From positions 204,156-268,155 of the forward strand of contig JAMAHW010000057.1 in assembly GCA_023627715.1 (NCBI GenBank): a DNA stretch of 64,000 bases. The letters run 5' to 3'. The position numbers were made by a program, and so were the translations under genes. This document shows, in pieces, positions 32,825 to 44,000 of this stretch. This DNA is from Periconia sp. R9002. Its lineage: Eukaryota > Ascomycota > Dothideomycetes > Pleosporales > Periconiaceae. How positions within the stretch are numbered: position 1 is the stretch's first letter; each line of letters starts with the position of its first letter. A model generated the notes under the pieces. The model was given only the letters and a program-made list of their open reading frames with translations. It was not told the DNA's origin and did not search any database.

Positions 32825-35800
32825 CTTGCCGACGACAAAAGAGGAAGTAATTAATCTGAGCACACAAACAGACCAAATTATCTCTTCGTTAAGTGAACGA
32901 AGCTGCGCAGTCGGGTTCGACGGCGACCAGAAGCAAACGATTAATTCTGAAGACGTTATATAGCAGATCAATAGTTCCTAACGGGAGTTCCGGGCTTGCA
33001 TGTCTATCATCTTGATGTCCCTTGTATGCGATCCAGACTGATGCTTGGTGCTTAGAGTACATGGAGACTATAAAAATCGGCTTGTCATCACCCTTTGGAT
33101 GGATGCACTGAGCTTCCTAGTCACAACACTCGCAGAGTTCATGCTTACGATGATCGTCAGGTTGCCTGGTATCTGAAATTGACAGGAGAACTTTCCGATC
33201 ACTGCAGTTGGTCATCGAACTGCAAATGTCAGATACGTCTTCCACAAGTTTACACATCAGACGGCGGAACAAACTGAGCTGATATGAGCTTAGCATTGCT
33301 TATGTCGAACCAACTCATTGGACCTGCCTTGGGATAGAAAGCTGAAACAGCTGAAAGTCTAGTAACTAGCTGCTAGAAAGAACTAAAATCGTTCTTTAGA
33401 AATCGAGGTCCGTGGCGAAGTGGACTTGATGGGTGGGCAGCTGAGGCTGCGCAGTTGAGCTGTATCGTAGGCGCATACTGCACTGAACAATGCAACTATC
33501 TTCTCGGAGCCTTCGGCGTTATTGCATTAAACCTGCATTGATGGCTCCCTCGAGCGTGGAGAGTAGCCACACCAGTTGGGGGGATCTTCGTATTGATATG
33601 ATCTCCCATTAAACGTTTCTATTATGCAAGGCTTGCGATTTCCGTCCCGGACGCCACATATGACTCGACTTTCGGTGCACGCGAGGGGTTCCGGTAAGTT
33701 TGGCTGTAGGCGATTTATCCTAGGGACTGACTCTTCCTTTCGGCAATTTTTCTCTAGCTCTGCAGCTAAACTTCGGCGGTCGGCGGTGCTTCCCATGCCG
33801 CCCACCGGAGTCTGCCTAAACTGTCCCTTTCGATACTCAAATATCACTCACTCACCTCCCGGGTGAAGGTCTCGATTGGGACAGGTGTCATTGTGTATTT
33901 CAGCTCTGCATCCAACTAGCAAATTGAGGGTCTTGCGAGCCTGGAACGTAGCGGAGAATCATAAGAATTTAGCCTTGTATTTGAAATGCCGTGTCGATCT
34001 TGATTGATGTGCAGATCAGGTATAATACTACTCCTATAGCTACAGAATGGACCCGTATCGGGAACACCGATACGGTGGTGATACGGTGATTGTACCATGG
34101 TTCTGATTTCGTACTAACCAAAATCTCTTCGACGTGGCAGCTGAAAAAGTGATGATAATATCTTTCACTAAATGGAGCGTCTGTCTAGTTCCTGCTTCCT
34201 CTCCTGGTCCCATCTTCTTCATCTTTTCCAACGTTGAATAATACCATTTGAAGGATCTACTTGAAACAGTACACGCAATACTTGGGAAGTGGATACCTTT
34301 AGCATGAAGCGAACCCACTGGCACAACATGGACCCAGCTTGAGTGGCTCAAAGCACGTGCTGAGCAAGAAACAGCGTGGCTGTTCTCTGGGACCTAAATT
34401 AGTTTCTCCGACAATTGCGGAGACCTCTCTCCGAGACTTCAGGGAACGGCTAAGAGAGCGTGAGGAACTCGGCGAGAAGCAGTTTTAGTGGAGCAATGAG
34501 GTTGCTTGGTGCGGTATGATTATGCACGCTTCGCTTGAGTGTGGTAGAATCAATTACGGAATAAAATTATTTGATTTCTGTTGATACCGTTGGACGTTAA
34601 GCACTTGGGATGTTCTGGGTAGTTTGCTACTGACATCCATCAATGAGTGCCACCAATATTTACAAATCACGTATTCGACTAATTTCTAAATGATATCCCT
34701 GCAGATGCGCACGCATACAGGGGCGGGCCTGCATGTACAAACCTCAGTGTTGGTAATTTGTACCAGACAGAATTAGCTGCATGCTCTACCTCCACCGCTC
34801 CAGGTTGTAACTATATTTTTCACCAGGAAATATGGAATCCCTGGGGTCTGGCCTGATGTCGACCCCATGTGGATGAACATTAGTTGAGGCCTTCCAGGTG
34901 CCAGTACCGTGCACCTGGGCAGGATGGTTGAATCACGTGATTTTAGAACGGCACATGTACCTACAGCTATACATTCCCAGGGGTGGGCACAGCAGGGCGC
35001 CGTATAGTGTTCTAACAAAGCTGAATGAGATGCAGTGTGAGAGTATGTGGAACGATCAGCATTAGGTGATGCACTCAAATCCTCAAGTGCTCCCTACTCG
35101 GCCTCCGCCGGACGCAGCCCTCCCCTCAAGAACATTCCTTATTACAAAGGCGCACGCCATTCCGAGCATGGAGTAGATAAACAAGTGATCATTACTCAAA
35201 TATTTGGGCATTTCTCGCCTTCCAATTTCAATGCGTATAACTTTAACCTACTAATTGTGGCATACCTCCTTTTTTCTATCACAACAATGGAGCCATCATT
35301 CAAAGACCTAAGATGAGCCAAGGTATAAGCACTGGGATATGGGTCACACTCATACATATCGCCAAATATTAAAAAAAAATCGATGGTTCTATGATTGAAA
35401 TCGAACCATCAAGTAACATAATCCTGTTAGTTTTTTCCGATTTTGGTGTTGGCAGTTTTGGAGTTTCAAAGGTATTTCTACAACCTTTCAAAAAATCACA
35501 GAACAAGGGAAAAACAATTACTGAACAGCAAATTTGCTTAAGCATGAAAAATTTCGGAACTTGTCTAGTATATATGTAGCAAATGAATTGGCGACTTGCA
35601 ACAATCTGCATAGTGGCTGGTTTTCCAGGTAACAGTTGAGCATGAATGCATCTGTACATACATACCTACATACTTGATGTGTATCGTCCTTCTTCATCCC
35701 AGTAGTAGCTTGCGCAGTCATAGCCACATTCTGGCTCGTCTTGCTCAACGCGATGTAAATTTACATGTAGTGATGGGCAAATTCAACTCAACAGCTTACA

Positions 35801-37431
35801 GTAATGTAGTGCGTGAGGGTTGAGTATCAAGTCAAATGAAATGTTAAAAGCACCCACTTTTTTGGCTTTTTAATTATCACATCCTTAGCAACATCTTTTG
35901 AAACACTTTTTGAACTGCGCCTAGACAGACAGCCTAGGTAGTATTCGTACTATTAAACTTATCTATAACTTTAAAAGCACTGAGGTCTACATTGTCAACA
36001 CCCAAGTGGCAAGGGCGTTCGGCGCTGATGACTGAGATACCGACGATACTACAACACAGGGCGATACACTATGTTTGCCCAGATGGTTTTGGCATTACTG
36101 CGGCCTTTTCCTTGTCCCCCGACTGGTGGTTGTGGTAGTTGACTGGCATAATGAGCATGTCAAGGTCGTTCGAGACCATAGTTTTTCGTGGCGGTGCCAT
36201 GGACCGGTATAGATAACAACTCGCCATTGCAAGATGATAGTTGCAATCCATTTTAGGAGCAGCAAGTGACGCGCAGCTCCTGCATGGTGGTGCTCAAGCA
36301 CTTCCAAAATACGACAAATTGCATCACCGCCAAGGCAGAGCGCTCCAGGCACCAACAGTGTCAATAGTGCCAGCACTGTCTGACAATCACAGCCACGTGT
36401 GTCGAACAGAGCGTTTCAATTTACTGTGGGAGCAGGTCTTACGTACAGAGGGACGTATGCCATCACTGTCTTGACAAAGCTTTCTTTAGGATTGACGGTT
36501 CAGAACAGGTGCCCCCAGGTCTTGGCGTAGATCTTGGCGTAGATCTTGGCACCCCCTGCCCTCACGGAACGTTCCCATCCGAACCTCAGCCCCTACTCCT
36601 GAAAACAACGAAACAGTGCATCGCTGATTGCTGCCTATCTTCGCAGATCGAACCAGCCTGCAAACAAAAGAGATGGGTCGACTAAAACTCTGACCTTGAT
36701 TGCGGATTCCCGCATGCAACACTGTGACAGACTGCCCCTGTCAGCACATCCTGAAACTCGGTCAGCTTCAAGCGGCTCGAGAGAGCTCCCTCGCACCCGC
36801 CAATCAGAATATTGCAAAGGACGCCTCGCCCACGCCTTTCCCTCCACAGCTAGCTTGGCTCTAACATCTGGAGTTTAGCCAAGCATCCCACCGGCTCACA
36901 ATTTACGAAAATACAACATCATTCCTCGCTGTATCATTGGTGAACAATGTTTGTACACGGCTGCTAGAAACATTGGACGAATGTCAACGCTGTCGACGTC
37001 AATGTCTCCGTGCCACGGCGTTCGAAATGTCTGGGAAAGCTTTCTCAATTCGGAAGGGCCTAGAAATCATATTGCCTCAGGGAGCGACTTCAATGCCTCA
37101 GAGTGTACCGACGGGCATGCCTGAGGGACCCCCAAGAGGCGAGAGAACGGCTTCTCGGGAACCGTCCAGGTGGTCATAGCAGTGGGAAGAATATATGATA
37201 TACAATACGTTGAACTCCAACCCGTTTTGAGCCTCCAGCTTCAGATCCTCAGTCCAACTTTCTTTCAACCGGAACAGTGTTTCGTTCTTTTCGTTTTCCA
37301 CGCAGAGCGTTAATTGTTAATATCTCAGAGCAGAGCTCTTGATCCGTTCTTTCTCCTACACGGTTTTGTTCACTTACCAACACCACACCAATCCTTTTTT
37401 CCAATTCTCCAACACTGGAATACTATCCATA
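32825..37431. other. Long gene-free interval
   Basis: About 4.6 kb. I find only short unrelated frames. A short inverted repeat (GATGGTTC...GAACCATC, near 35383-35412) and a threefold 12-bp tandem repeat near 36518-36553 (GATCTTGGCGTA units) stand out. The peroxidase promoter is at the left end and the promoter of the secreted repeat protein at the right end. It may hold decayed or lineage-specific sequence, but I cannot show a gene. Confidence 0.45.
36518..36553. repeat. Small 12-bp tandem repeat
   Basis: About three copies of a GATCTTGGCGTA-type unit follow each other. No coding context. Probably a simple slippage repeat. Confidence 0.6.
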
Positions 37432-39150
37432 ATGAAGGTCACTAATTCGCTTCTCTCCCTTCTCTCGGTGTCCTTGGTCGTGGCCGGGCCTATCCCTATG
37501 AAGCATGAAATCACTCTGGTGAGACGGACTGAGCACCTTCCTCCCGCACCTGCACCACCCGCCCCGGCGCCCGCACCGCCAGCCGTCGATGCTGGCAAGG
37601 CCGCTGCCGATAAGGCCGCCGCCGACCACAAAGCCGCCGCCGATGCGATGGAAGCGATGCACGTCGCGGCAGCGCAAGAAAAAGATCGTGCCTCCCAAGA
37701 GGGTACGTTTAGATAGTCTTGTCGATTGGAAACGATTGCATACTTACGAAACTCTACAGCTGCGAAAAAGATGGAAGAGCAACACATCGCCGAACAAAAG
37801 GCGAAGGATCTCGCTTCCCAAGAAGGTTCGTTTGCTTTCCAGTGACAGTCAGTTCTGGTCATGAGAGTATTCCATACTAACAAAATTCAATAGCCGCGAA
37901 AAAGATGGAAGAAATGCACGTCGCGGCAGCACAGGAGAAAGATAGAGCTTCTCAAGAAGGTATGTTTAGTCGACGTTGAACTTTTGTTTTGTTCGCCATT
38001 GACAAGGTGTAGCTGCCAAGAAGATGGAGGAAATGCATGTCAAAGAAGCCCAGGATAGGGATCGTGCCTCCCAAGAAGGTCAGTTTGATTGATCTGCCAC
38101 TCCTGATATCAGCTAACGAACCGAATAGCCGCGAAAGCGATGGAAGCGATGCACGTTGCGGCAGCTCAAGAAAAAGATCGTGCCTCCCAAGAAGGTATGA
38201 CTCTACATTTCATCTCCACTCTGTGTCATTCGAAACAAAATCGCTAATGACACTTCTTAGCTGCGGCAAAGGCTGCCGGTCAGGCGCCACCTCCACCACC
38301 TCCCGCGACCCATGTTGCTCCTCCACCCGCGGCGACCCCTCCACCAGCTGTCGTCGTCTCTGTTGAAGCAACCTCAAGCCACGTTACCTCCGCTGCTGCC
38401 GCTCCAACTCATGTCACTTCTGTTGCTGCCGTTTCCACCCACGTTAGTTCCGCTGCAGTTGCGGCCGCCCCGTCTGCTATCGTTGTCTCCGCCGAAGCTG
38501 CCTCTCCTGCCGCCTCTGTAGTCCCTCCTCCGGCTCTGGCAAACTCAACTATTGTCCTCGCGAACCAGACTGAAACCATTGCGCCCCCTCCTCCTGCTGC
38601 GACCGGCAACGCCGCCGAGGAGCAAAAGAAGGCCGAAGAGGAAAAGAAGAAGCTTGAGGAGGAGCAGAAAAAGAAAGCTGAGGAGGACAAGAAAAAACTA
38701 GAAGAGGAGCAGAAGAAGAAGGCCGAGGAAGACAAGAAAAAGGCCGAAGAAGATAAGAAGAAGGCTGAGGAGGAGCAGAAAAAGAAAGAAGAGGAGAAAA
38801 AGAAGCTAGAAGAGGAGCAAAAAAAGAAGGACGAAGAGGCAAAAAAGAAGGCTGAGGAGGAGCAAAAGAAGAAGGATGAAGAACAGAAAAAGAAGGACGA
38901 GGAGAAAAAGAAGCTAGAAGAGGAACAGAAGAAGAAGGATGAAGAGGCCAAGAAGAAGGCTGAGGAGGACCAGAAGAAGAAGGATGAAGAGGCAAAAAAG
39001 AAACAGGAGGAAGAGCAGAAGAAGGCCGAAGAGGGCAAGAAAGCCGGCGAAGCACAAGCCGCTCAGGCAGCTGCTCCTCAAATCCAAGAGGACAAGCTGG
39101 CTAAGGCGGTCACTGTTCACGGCCTGGCTCCTAGGGCCTTCGTTGCTTGA
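37432..39150 (+). CDS. Secreted repeat protein with tandemly duplicated 66-nt exons and a Glu/Lys helix
   Basis: Exons are 37432-37702, 37760-37825, 37894-37959, 38013-38078, 38129-38194 and 38261-39150, giving 474 aa. The signal peptide is about 1-19 (MKVTNSLLSLLSVSLVVAG), followed by a possible Kex2 site (VRR). A 22-residue unit (A-A-K-K-M-E-E-M-H-V-A-A-A-Q-E-K-D-R-A-S-Q-E) occurs five times (residues 69-178). The first copy is in exon 1 and the others each fill one 66-nt exon, separated by phase-1 introns of 50-68 bp. Residues 188-290 are a Pro/Ala/Val region with THVTS-like repeats, and residues ~298-440 an EEQKKK/EEDKKK tract predicted to form a long single helix or coiled coil. No GPI signal is clear. 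Function unknown: possibly an extracellular or wall-associated spacer protein. Confidence 0.85.
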
Positions 39151-40388
39151 GCATTATAATCAGGCAAGCTTCTATAGCTGACTTTCTCTTTCTCATACGT
39201 AGAGGAATCTACAAAGAAATGATCTCATTATCTTGGGTACTCAAACAGGGATATTAGATTACTTGTTGAAATATATAATTGTTAGTGATCCTTTCGCCCT
39301 TTTTTTTTGGACATGACATTTTGCGTTGAAATGAATTTGATGCCGCTTGGTTGTTTGATCGAAAATAAGTGGTCTACTTAGTGGAACAAAACAACAGAAG
39401 TTCAATGCCTGCATTGAACATTTGAAAACGGGCGCAGTTACATGTAACTATGTACCTGGCATGTGAGGATGCACGTGATGTACAAAAGAAAATTGTGGAT
39501 AGGTGGACGTCAAGCCGATGAAGAAGTTGGCAAATCAAGATGATGAAAGTGGCTAGCCTGATTGATGCGTGTTCCCCGCCCACCATTCCGACCCCGCGGT
39601 TGAGCGGTCGTCTAAGTATGCGGGCAGCAGGGATGCTGGAATTTAATTAACGTCCTCGTCACGTCACTCGATGCTGCCCAGCCATAAACTACCTACCCAG
39701 CGCGCCCCTCGGGCCCAACATGCTCCCTCATGCTTGTACCTCCATGTTGCTGCCGGTACGCGTACACGGCGAGAACCCAAGGGAATTGGCATGCCTAGAT
39801 GAATTTGCAGCCATCTTTTTCCCATCTTCGTATGCTTGGTTGGGGACAGAAGAGAAGGACCCAGTTGATCCCTGAAGAGAAGACGATAGAAAGGCGCCGA
39901 AGCCAAAGAATAGAAGGGTGAAGGCAGAATGCAATAGGAGGGGCATGGTCTGGCCTGGTCAATTCGCGGTGAATCCCAGCTTCCTGCACCTTGCTTGTTT
40001 ACCTCCCGACTTGCGTAGCCTACTTTCCCGCTCTCACACCACCCTCCGCACCTACCCTCAACACCAACCCCTCAATTGCAACCACCAACCTTTGCACCGC
40101 CTTCCACCCTCGCTCCTGCTTGCTCTCCAACGGCCTCCTCTGATCTTTCCTATCCTCTCTCTTCCCTACCTTTTATCGTCGACGCCGCCGTCAACTAGTG
40201 CGCCCACACGAGGAGTTGCCCTCGAGCAGCAGCTCCTTCTTTCCACATCAAGATTGCCACGACACTTTGTTTCTCACGGTAAGCTGACCTGCACTGCATT
40301 GCTATGCTCTCTCCCCTTATCCCCTTTCCCGCCCTTCCCTATACTCGCCCATTGTCCATTTCTACCCACATTCCCCACTTGTACCACC
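39151..40388. other. Intergenic/5' UTR region of the glycogen-binding-domain gene
   Basis: Gene-free over 39151-39900. From about 40010 to 40388 the + strand is strongly pyrimidine-rich (CT/CCT), typical of fungal promoters and 5' leaders. A GGTAAGCTGACC-like donor near 40279 suggests a 5' UTR intron ending before the ATG at 40389, but this is inferred. Confidence 0.45.
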
Positions 40389-43177
40389 ATGGATTATCTC
40401 ATGAGCCGTCCCCACGCCGCAAAGAAGTCCATCAGCAAACTGTGGCATGTCAGCGGCGACAAACATAAAACGACTGACGACCTTCCCCCAGCAAGAGAGA
40501 GTCCAGCCCCGAGAAAACGCTTGGTGCGCCGTTTTTCCAACCCGCTCGACAACTCTCACTCGCTTCGTCGCTCCTACAGCCTCTCGTCTAAAGTGTCACG
40601 ATCCTCCCTCACGCTACAGTCCAGCTTCGACAAAGACGCCAAAATGGTGACTCGTGCGTCCATTGCTTTCGAGCACCCTAGTACCGACCGCACTGTTTGG
40701 GTCGTAACCGATATGAGCTCGCCTGCGTGGCAGCCACTTAACATGATCGACAGCGGCAAGAGGAACGAGGCTGGTGACATTATCTTTGTCCGTGAGTTCG
40801 ACAACGTTACCGAAGGTAATCACCAGTACAAGATACGTATTGGTGACGGCGATTGGGTGTTGGACTCTTCCAAAGACACGGGTAAGTTGCTGATGTTTGC
40901 GCCTTCCCACAACCTGCTTTCTGCGTCAAAATTTTATGTTATGACAAGCACAATCCGGTTCGTAGGCCACTGACACGATTGTTTAGCATCGGATGGAGCC
41001 GGCCATGTAAACAACATCGTCCGCGCCGCTACCGTATGGTACACCCACCATCCCTCCGAGGAGGATCTGTCCTCGAAAGAGCAACCTGTAGGTGTCGTGA
41101 AAAAGAGACAAGATAGTGTCCAGTGTTCCCCTGATGTCCCTTTCTTAGCCGTCGCCGAGGCGCAGGATCAGGCACACCCTAAAAATGGTGAGAAACGTCC
41201 TATTAACATGCCAAAGATTGAGGTAGGTACTGCGACCGAGGATTTTGCCCATGATGCACAGGAAGTCGATGCGAGGCCTGAACAAGGAGCAGTAGCCGGA
41301 ACCCCAGATGAGCTGAGCAGTACCTTTGTTTTTCCTCATGAAGTCAACGCTTCTACGGAGGCACCCTCGCCTTCTAGGACTGCCGAAACCGTGGACTTGA
41401 CCTCGACTGAGGAGTCCGGACACATCAGCTCCGAAAATAAAGACGTTAGTGAGCTGGATCTAAACACGATGCCTCATGAACGAAGCCAAACTACGGAAGG
41501 CGAAGGCGACGACGACGGAGAGTTTCTTAGCGAGCTTGATCGTGCTCCCTCCTTCTCTCATGAACCTACATCCAGCTTCGGCGGTCGTCGTCAGTCTGAG
41601 CTTGATTTTGCCCCGCTTCTCTCCCATGAATCCTCATCTGTCATGTCGAGCCCTGGTAAGAACCAGCCTACTGAAAGCAGCAGTGCCGACAAGCGTAAAG
41701 CCTCCTTCGCTGGCGGTGGACCTGAATTTGCCTACGAGGAAGGCCAGAGCGACGAACATGTCAGCGCCTTTTCGCCTATTCATTCGCCTGTTCATTCGCC
41801 TATCTACTCTAAATTGCGCCCCTTTCGAAGTGATCTCCCCAAAGCAATGGCCACCACAGATTTGGATGAAGACATTTCGGGTGATAGATCCCTGGAGAAA
41901 TTTCCTCTTGATCGTCAACAGATTATGGAGAAACTTAGCTCTATTGGAGCCTCCTACCCTGTTGACGAACCAGGCCGTATGTTTGTGGGCTCACCTGAGA
42001 TTCAATCTCAAGCATGCTCGTCCGTCGAACTAGCACCTGTCCAGTCTTATACGTCCCTTACCTCTATCCCCGAAAATACCTTACAGGAGGAAGATGAGAT
42101 TGAGGAGGTTCCTTCTCTTCCTTCGCCGGTGTTTGACGCAAAGTCTTCTTCGGGGGGAAATGCGGGTACGTCGTCCACTGCTACAGCGTTTGCTAAGAGC
42201 AAGGGCAAGGGCAAGGAGCCGGTGAGTCAGTTTCGAGACCCCGACTACATAACGCCATTCCCACCCCTATCTGCCTCCCCATCTCCTCCCAGCCCTACAA
42301 ACACATCCAGCCCCAAGTACTCTCTCTTCCCTCACACGGGCTCTCTTTCCATCCGCACCGAGCACCGCGATACACCTGCCTCCGAATCTTCCGCAGCTGG
42401 TAGCGTGAGCCCTCGTGCTGATACAGTTTCTTCCTCCCAGAAGAGCCCCGGCAAGTCTCCCCTCGAGAAACAACCCAAGGTACTCGCCCCCGCTCAAGTC
42501 CTGCATAACGCCCGCGAAGATTTCATCGCTAGAGGTATGAAGGTTGCGGCTGAGAACGAAGCTGCTAGGCATGAAATGATTGCGGCCCCGCAGCAGGAGC
42601 CCGAGCAGCAGCGCCAGCAGGCAGGAGGATGGTTCTCTCGCTTGCTGGATCCTCTGCGTCACGCTGTGGGCCGATGCTTTGGAGCGGGACCTGAGGACCA
42701 GAGCTTGTAAGCTCCCCTTGTTCCTTACTCTCTATTCTCCACCCCCTTGTCACTTTTTCTCTGGGTACATCTGTGTCTTTGGCACCATTCACTTTTCCCC
42801 CCTTTTCTCTATCATCTTTTTACTGGGTAACGTCTGTGTCGCTGGCACTTTCCCTTTCCTTCTTTTCGTTCGCAATGATATCCCCTCTGAATATTTCTTT
42901 TTTTCTATATACAGTTGCTGACTCTCGAGACAGGCGCACGTACCTCACGGCCTTAGTTTTTACTTTGTTCTTGGGCGTTGCCGTCGGCTACTGGTTCTAC
43001 GGGTCTACGATTTCGGATTTTCTTGTCGAGCACGGCGTGTCTGCATGTGCGCTGCAGGAGTTTGCGCGGGATTCGAGAATAACGTCTGCGGCGGAGCGCG
43101 TGAGTGAAGCTTTTAGGAGTTTGTCGCTCAAGGAGATTGTTGGCGGTGCGGTTGGTGGGTTTATGGTTTGGGAATGA
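40389..43177 (+). CDS. AMPK-type glycogen-binding (CBM48/E-set) protein with a C-terminal membrane anchor
   Basis: Exons are 40389-40881, 40987-42706 and 42934-43177, giving 818 aa. The start has a CACCATGG context. The N-terminus is basic, with RRFSN and RRSYS sites that could be phosphorylated. An E-set/AMPK1_CBM-like domain (about 88-165) follows, with FEHPSTDRTVWVVTDMSS, REFDNV, NHQYKIRIGDGDWVLD and a junction-formed DTASDGAGHVNNIV, typical of carbohydrate-binding folds of the AMPK beta type. Residues ~200-730 are disordered and Ser/Pro/Glu-rich, including an HSPVHSP repeat. After the 227-bp intron (branch point GCTGAC) the last exon adds TYLTALVFTLFLGVAVGYWFYG, one likely transmembrane helix, and a short amphipathic tail. 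The C-terminal anchor suggests a tail-anchored protein tethering glycogen-like polymers to a membrane; this is inference. Confidence 0.8.
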
Positions 43178-44000
43178 GACGTGACGTGACATGACGTGAG
43201 ATGAAAGTGTGCAAATTGATGGAATCCCGGTTTCTTTTGCTACTGGGGACATGGGAGAGTTTTTCCATTCTCCTTTTCTGCATTTTCTTCACTGCATCGA
43301 TATGGGTGGAGGGTCTTGCATTCACGGCTTTTGCATTTGCGTGGAGAGGAGAGGGGGTGATGATGGATTGGGGGGAGGAGAGTTTGTTTCGGCACCCTTT
43401 TACTTTTTTCGTTTAACCCTAGGTTACATGCGACAGCGGGCCTATTTTCCTACTTACCTACCTAAGTCTAAGTAGGTACCTATTCTACTCCACTCTACCT
43501 CTTTTTTTTTTTTTGAAAATGCATGGATTGGGAGTCTGCTCTTTCTTTCCTTCATCTTCTTCTTCGTCGTTGTGATTGAGTGAGCGAATGAGTGATTGAA
43601 CAATTATGTTGTTACATGTGTAAATACACGAGGATAACTACCCAGGTACGCACGTGCGTGTCATAAGACTACATAAGTACATACCGACCAGAACGTATCA
43701 ATCCAAACCGAACCGAACCTCTTCCCCTCTCCCCCCCTCTTCTTTTGGAAGGAAGGGCAGCTTGCTAATAAGCTTAATACTTTGAGTAGGTAATTAAGCA
43801 AGCGGGTTCCATTCTCAAATTTATTTCTCCCCGGAGCTTGCGTCACTTCCTTTTTGAGGTACGGTACGGTATGGTATGGTACGTGTGGGACCGGTCTTGG
43901 TCTTGGTATTGGACTTGTTGGTACCCAGTAAGTTTGTTTACCTCGAGGTTGTGTATGTGGGAGGACGTAATGCTGTGATGCAATCGCAACAGGCCGCTTT
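43178..44000. other. Convergent intergenic region
   Basis: About 820 bp between converging 3' ends. It contains a T-rich tract near 43500-43514 and an imperfect palindrome near 43450-43480 (TACCTACCTAAGTC/TAAGTAGGTA) that could act in 3' processing. No gene supported. Confidence 0.5.

Noticed and set aside
31817..32971. Peroxidase start upstream of 32824
   Set aside because: The extra 49 residues precede the signal peptide and would bury it; the ATG at 32824 gives a clear secretion signal.
33397..33470. tRNA-like look of GGTCCGTGGCG...
   Set aside because: No acceptor/T-arm pairing and no GGTTCRA box at the right distance.
38409..39120. Long minus-strand frames rich in Ser/Phe or Leu/Pro
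   Set aside because: They are antisense shadows of the Glu/Lys repeat tract; the plus-strand gene has a signal peptide, spliced repeats and a full frame.
39945..40388. In-frame N-terminal extension of the glycogen-binding-domain protein
   Set aside because: The upstream frame is open because the leader is CT-rich; its translation is a Leu/Pro/Ser-rich run with no domain, and the ATG at 40389 has a far better context.
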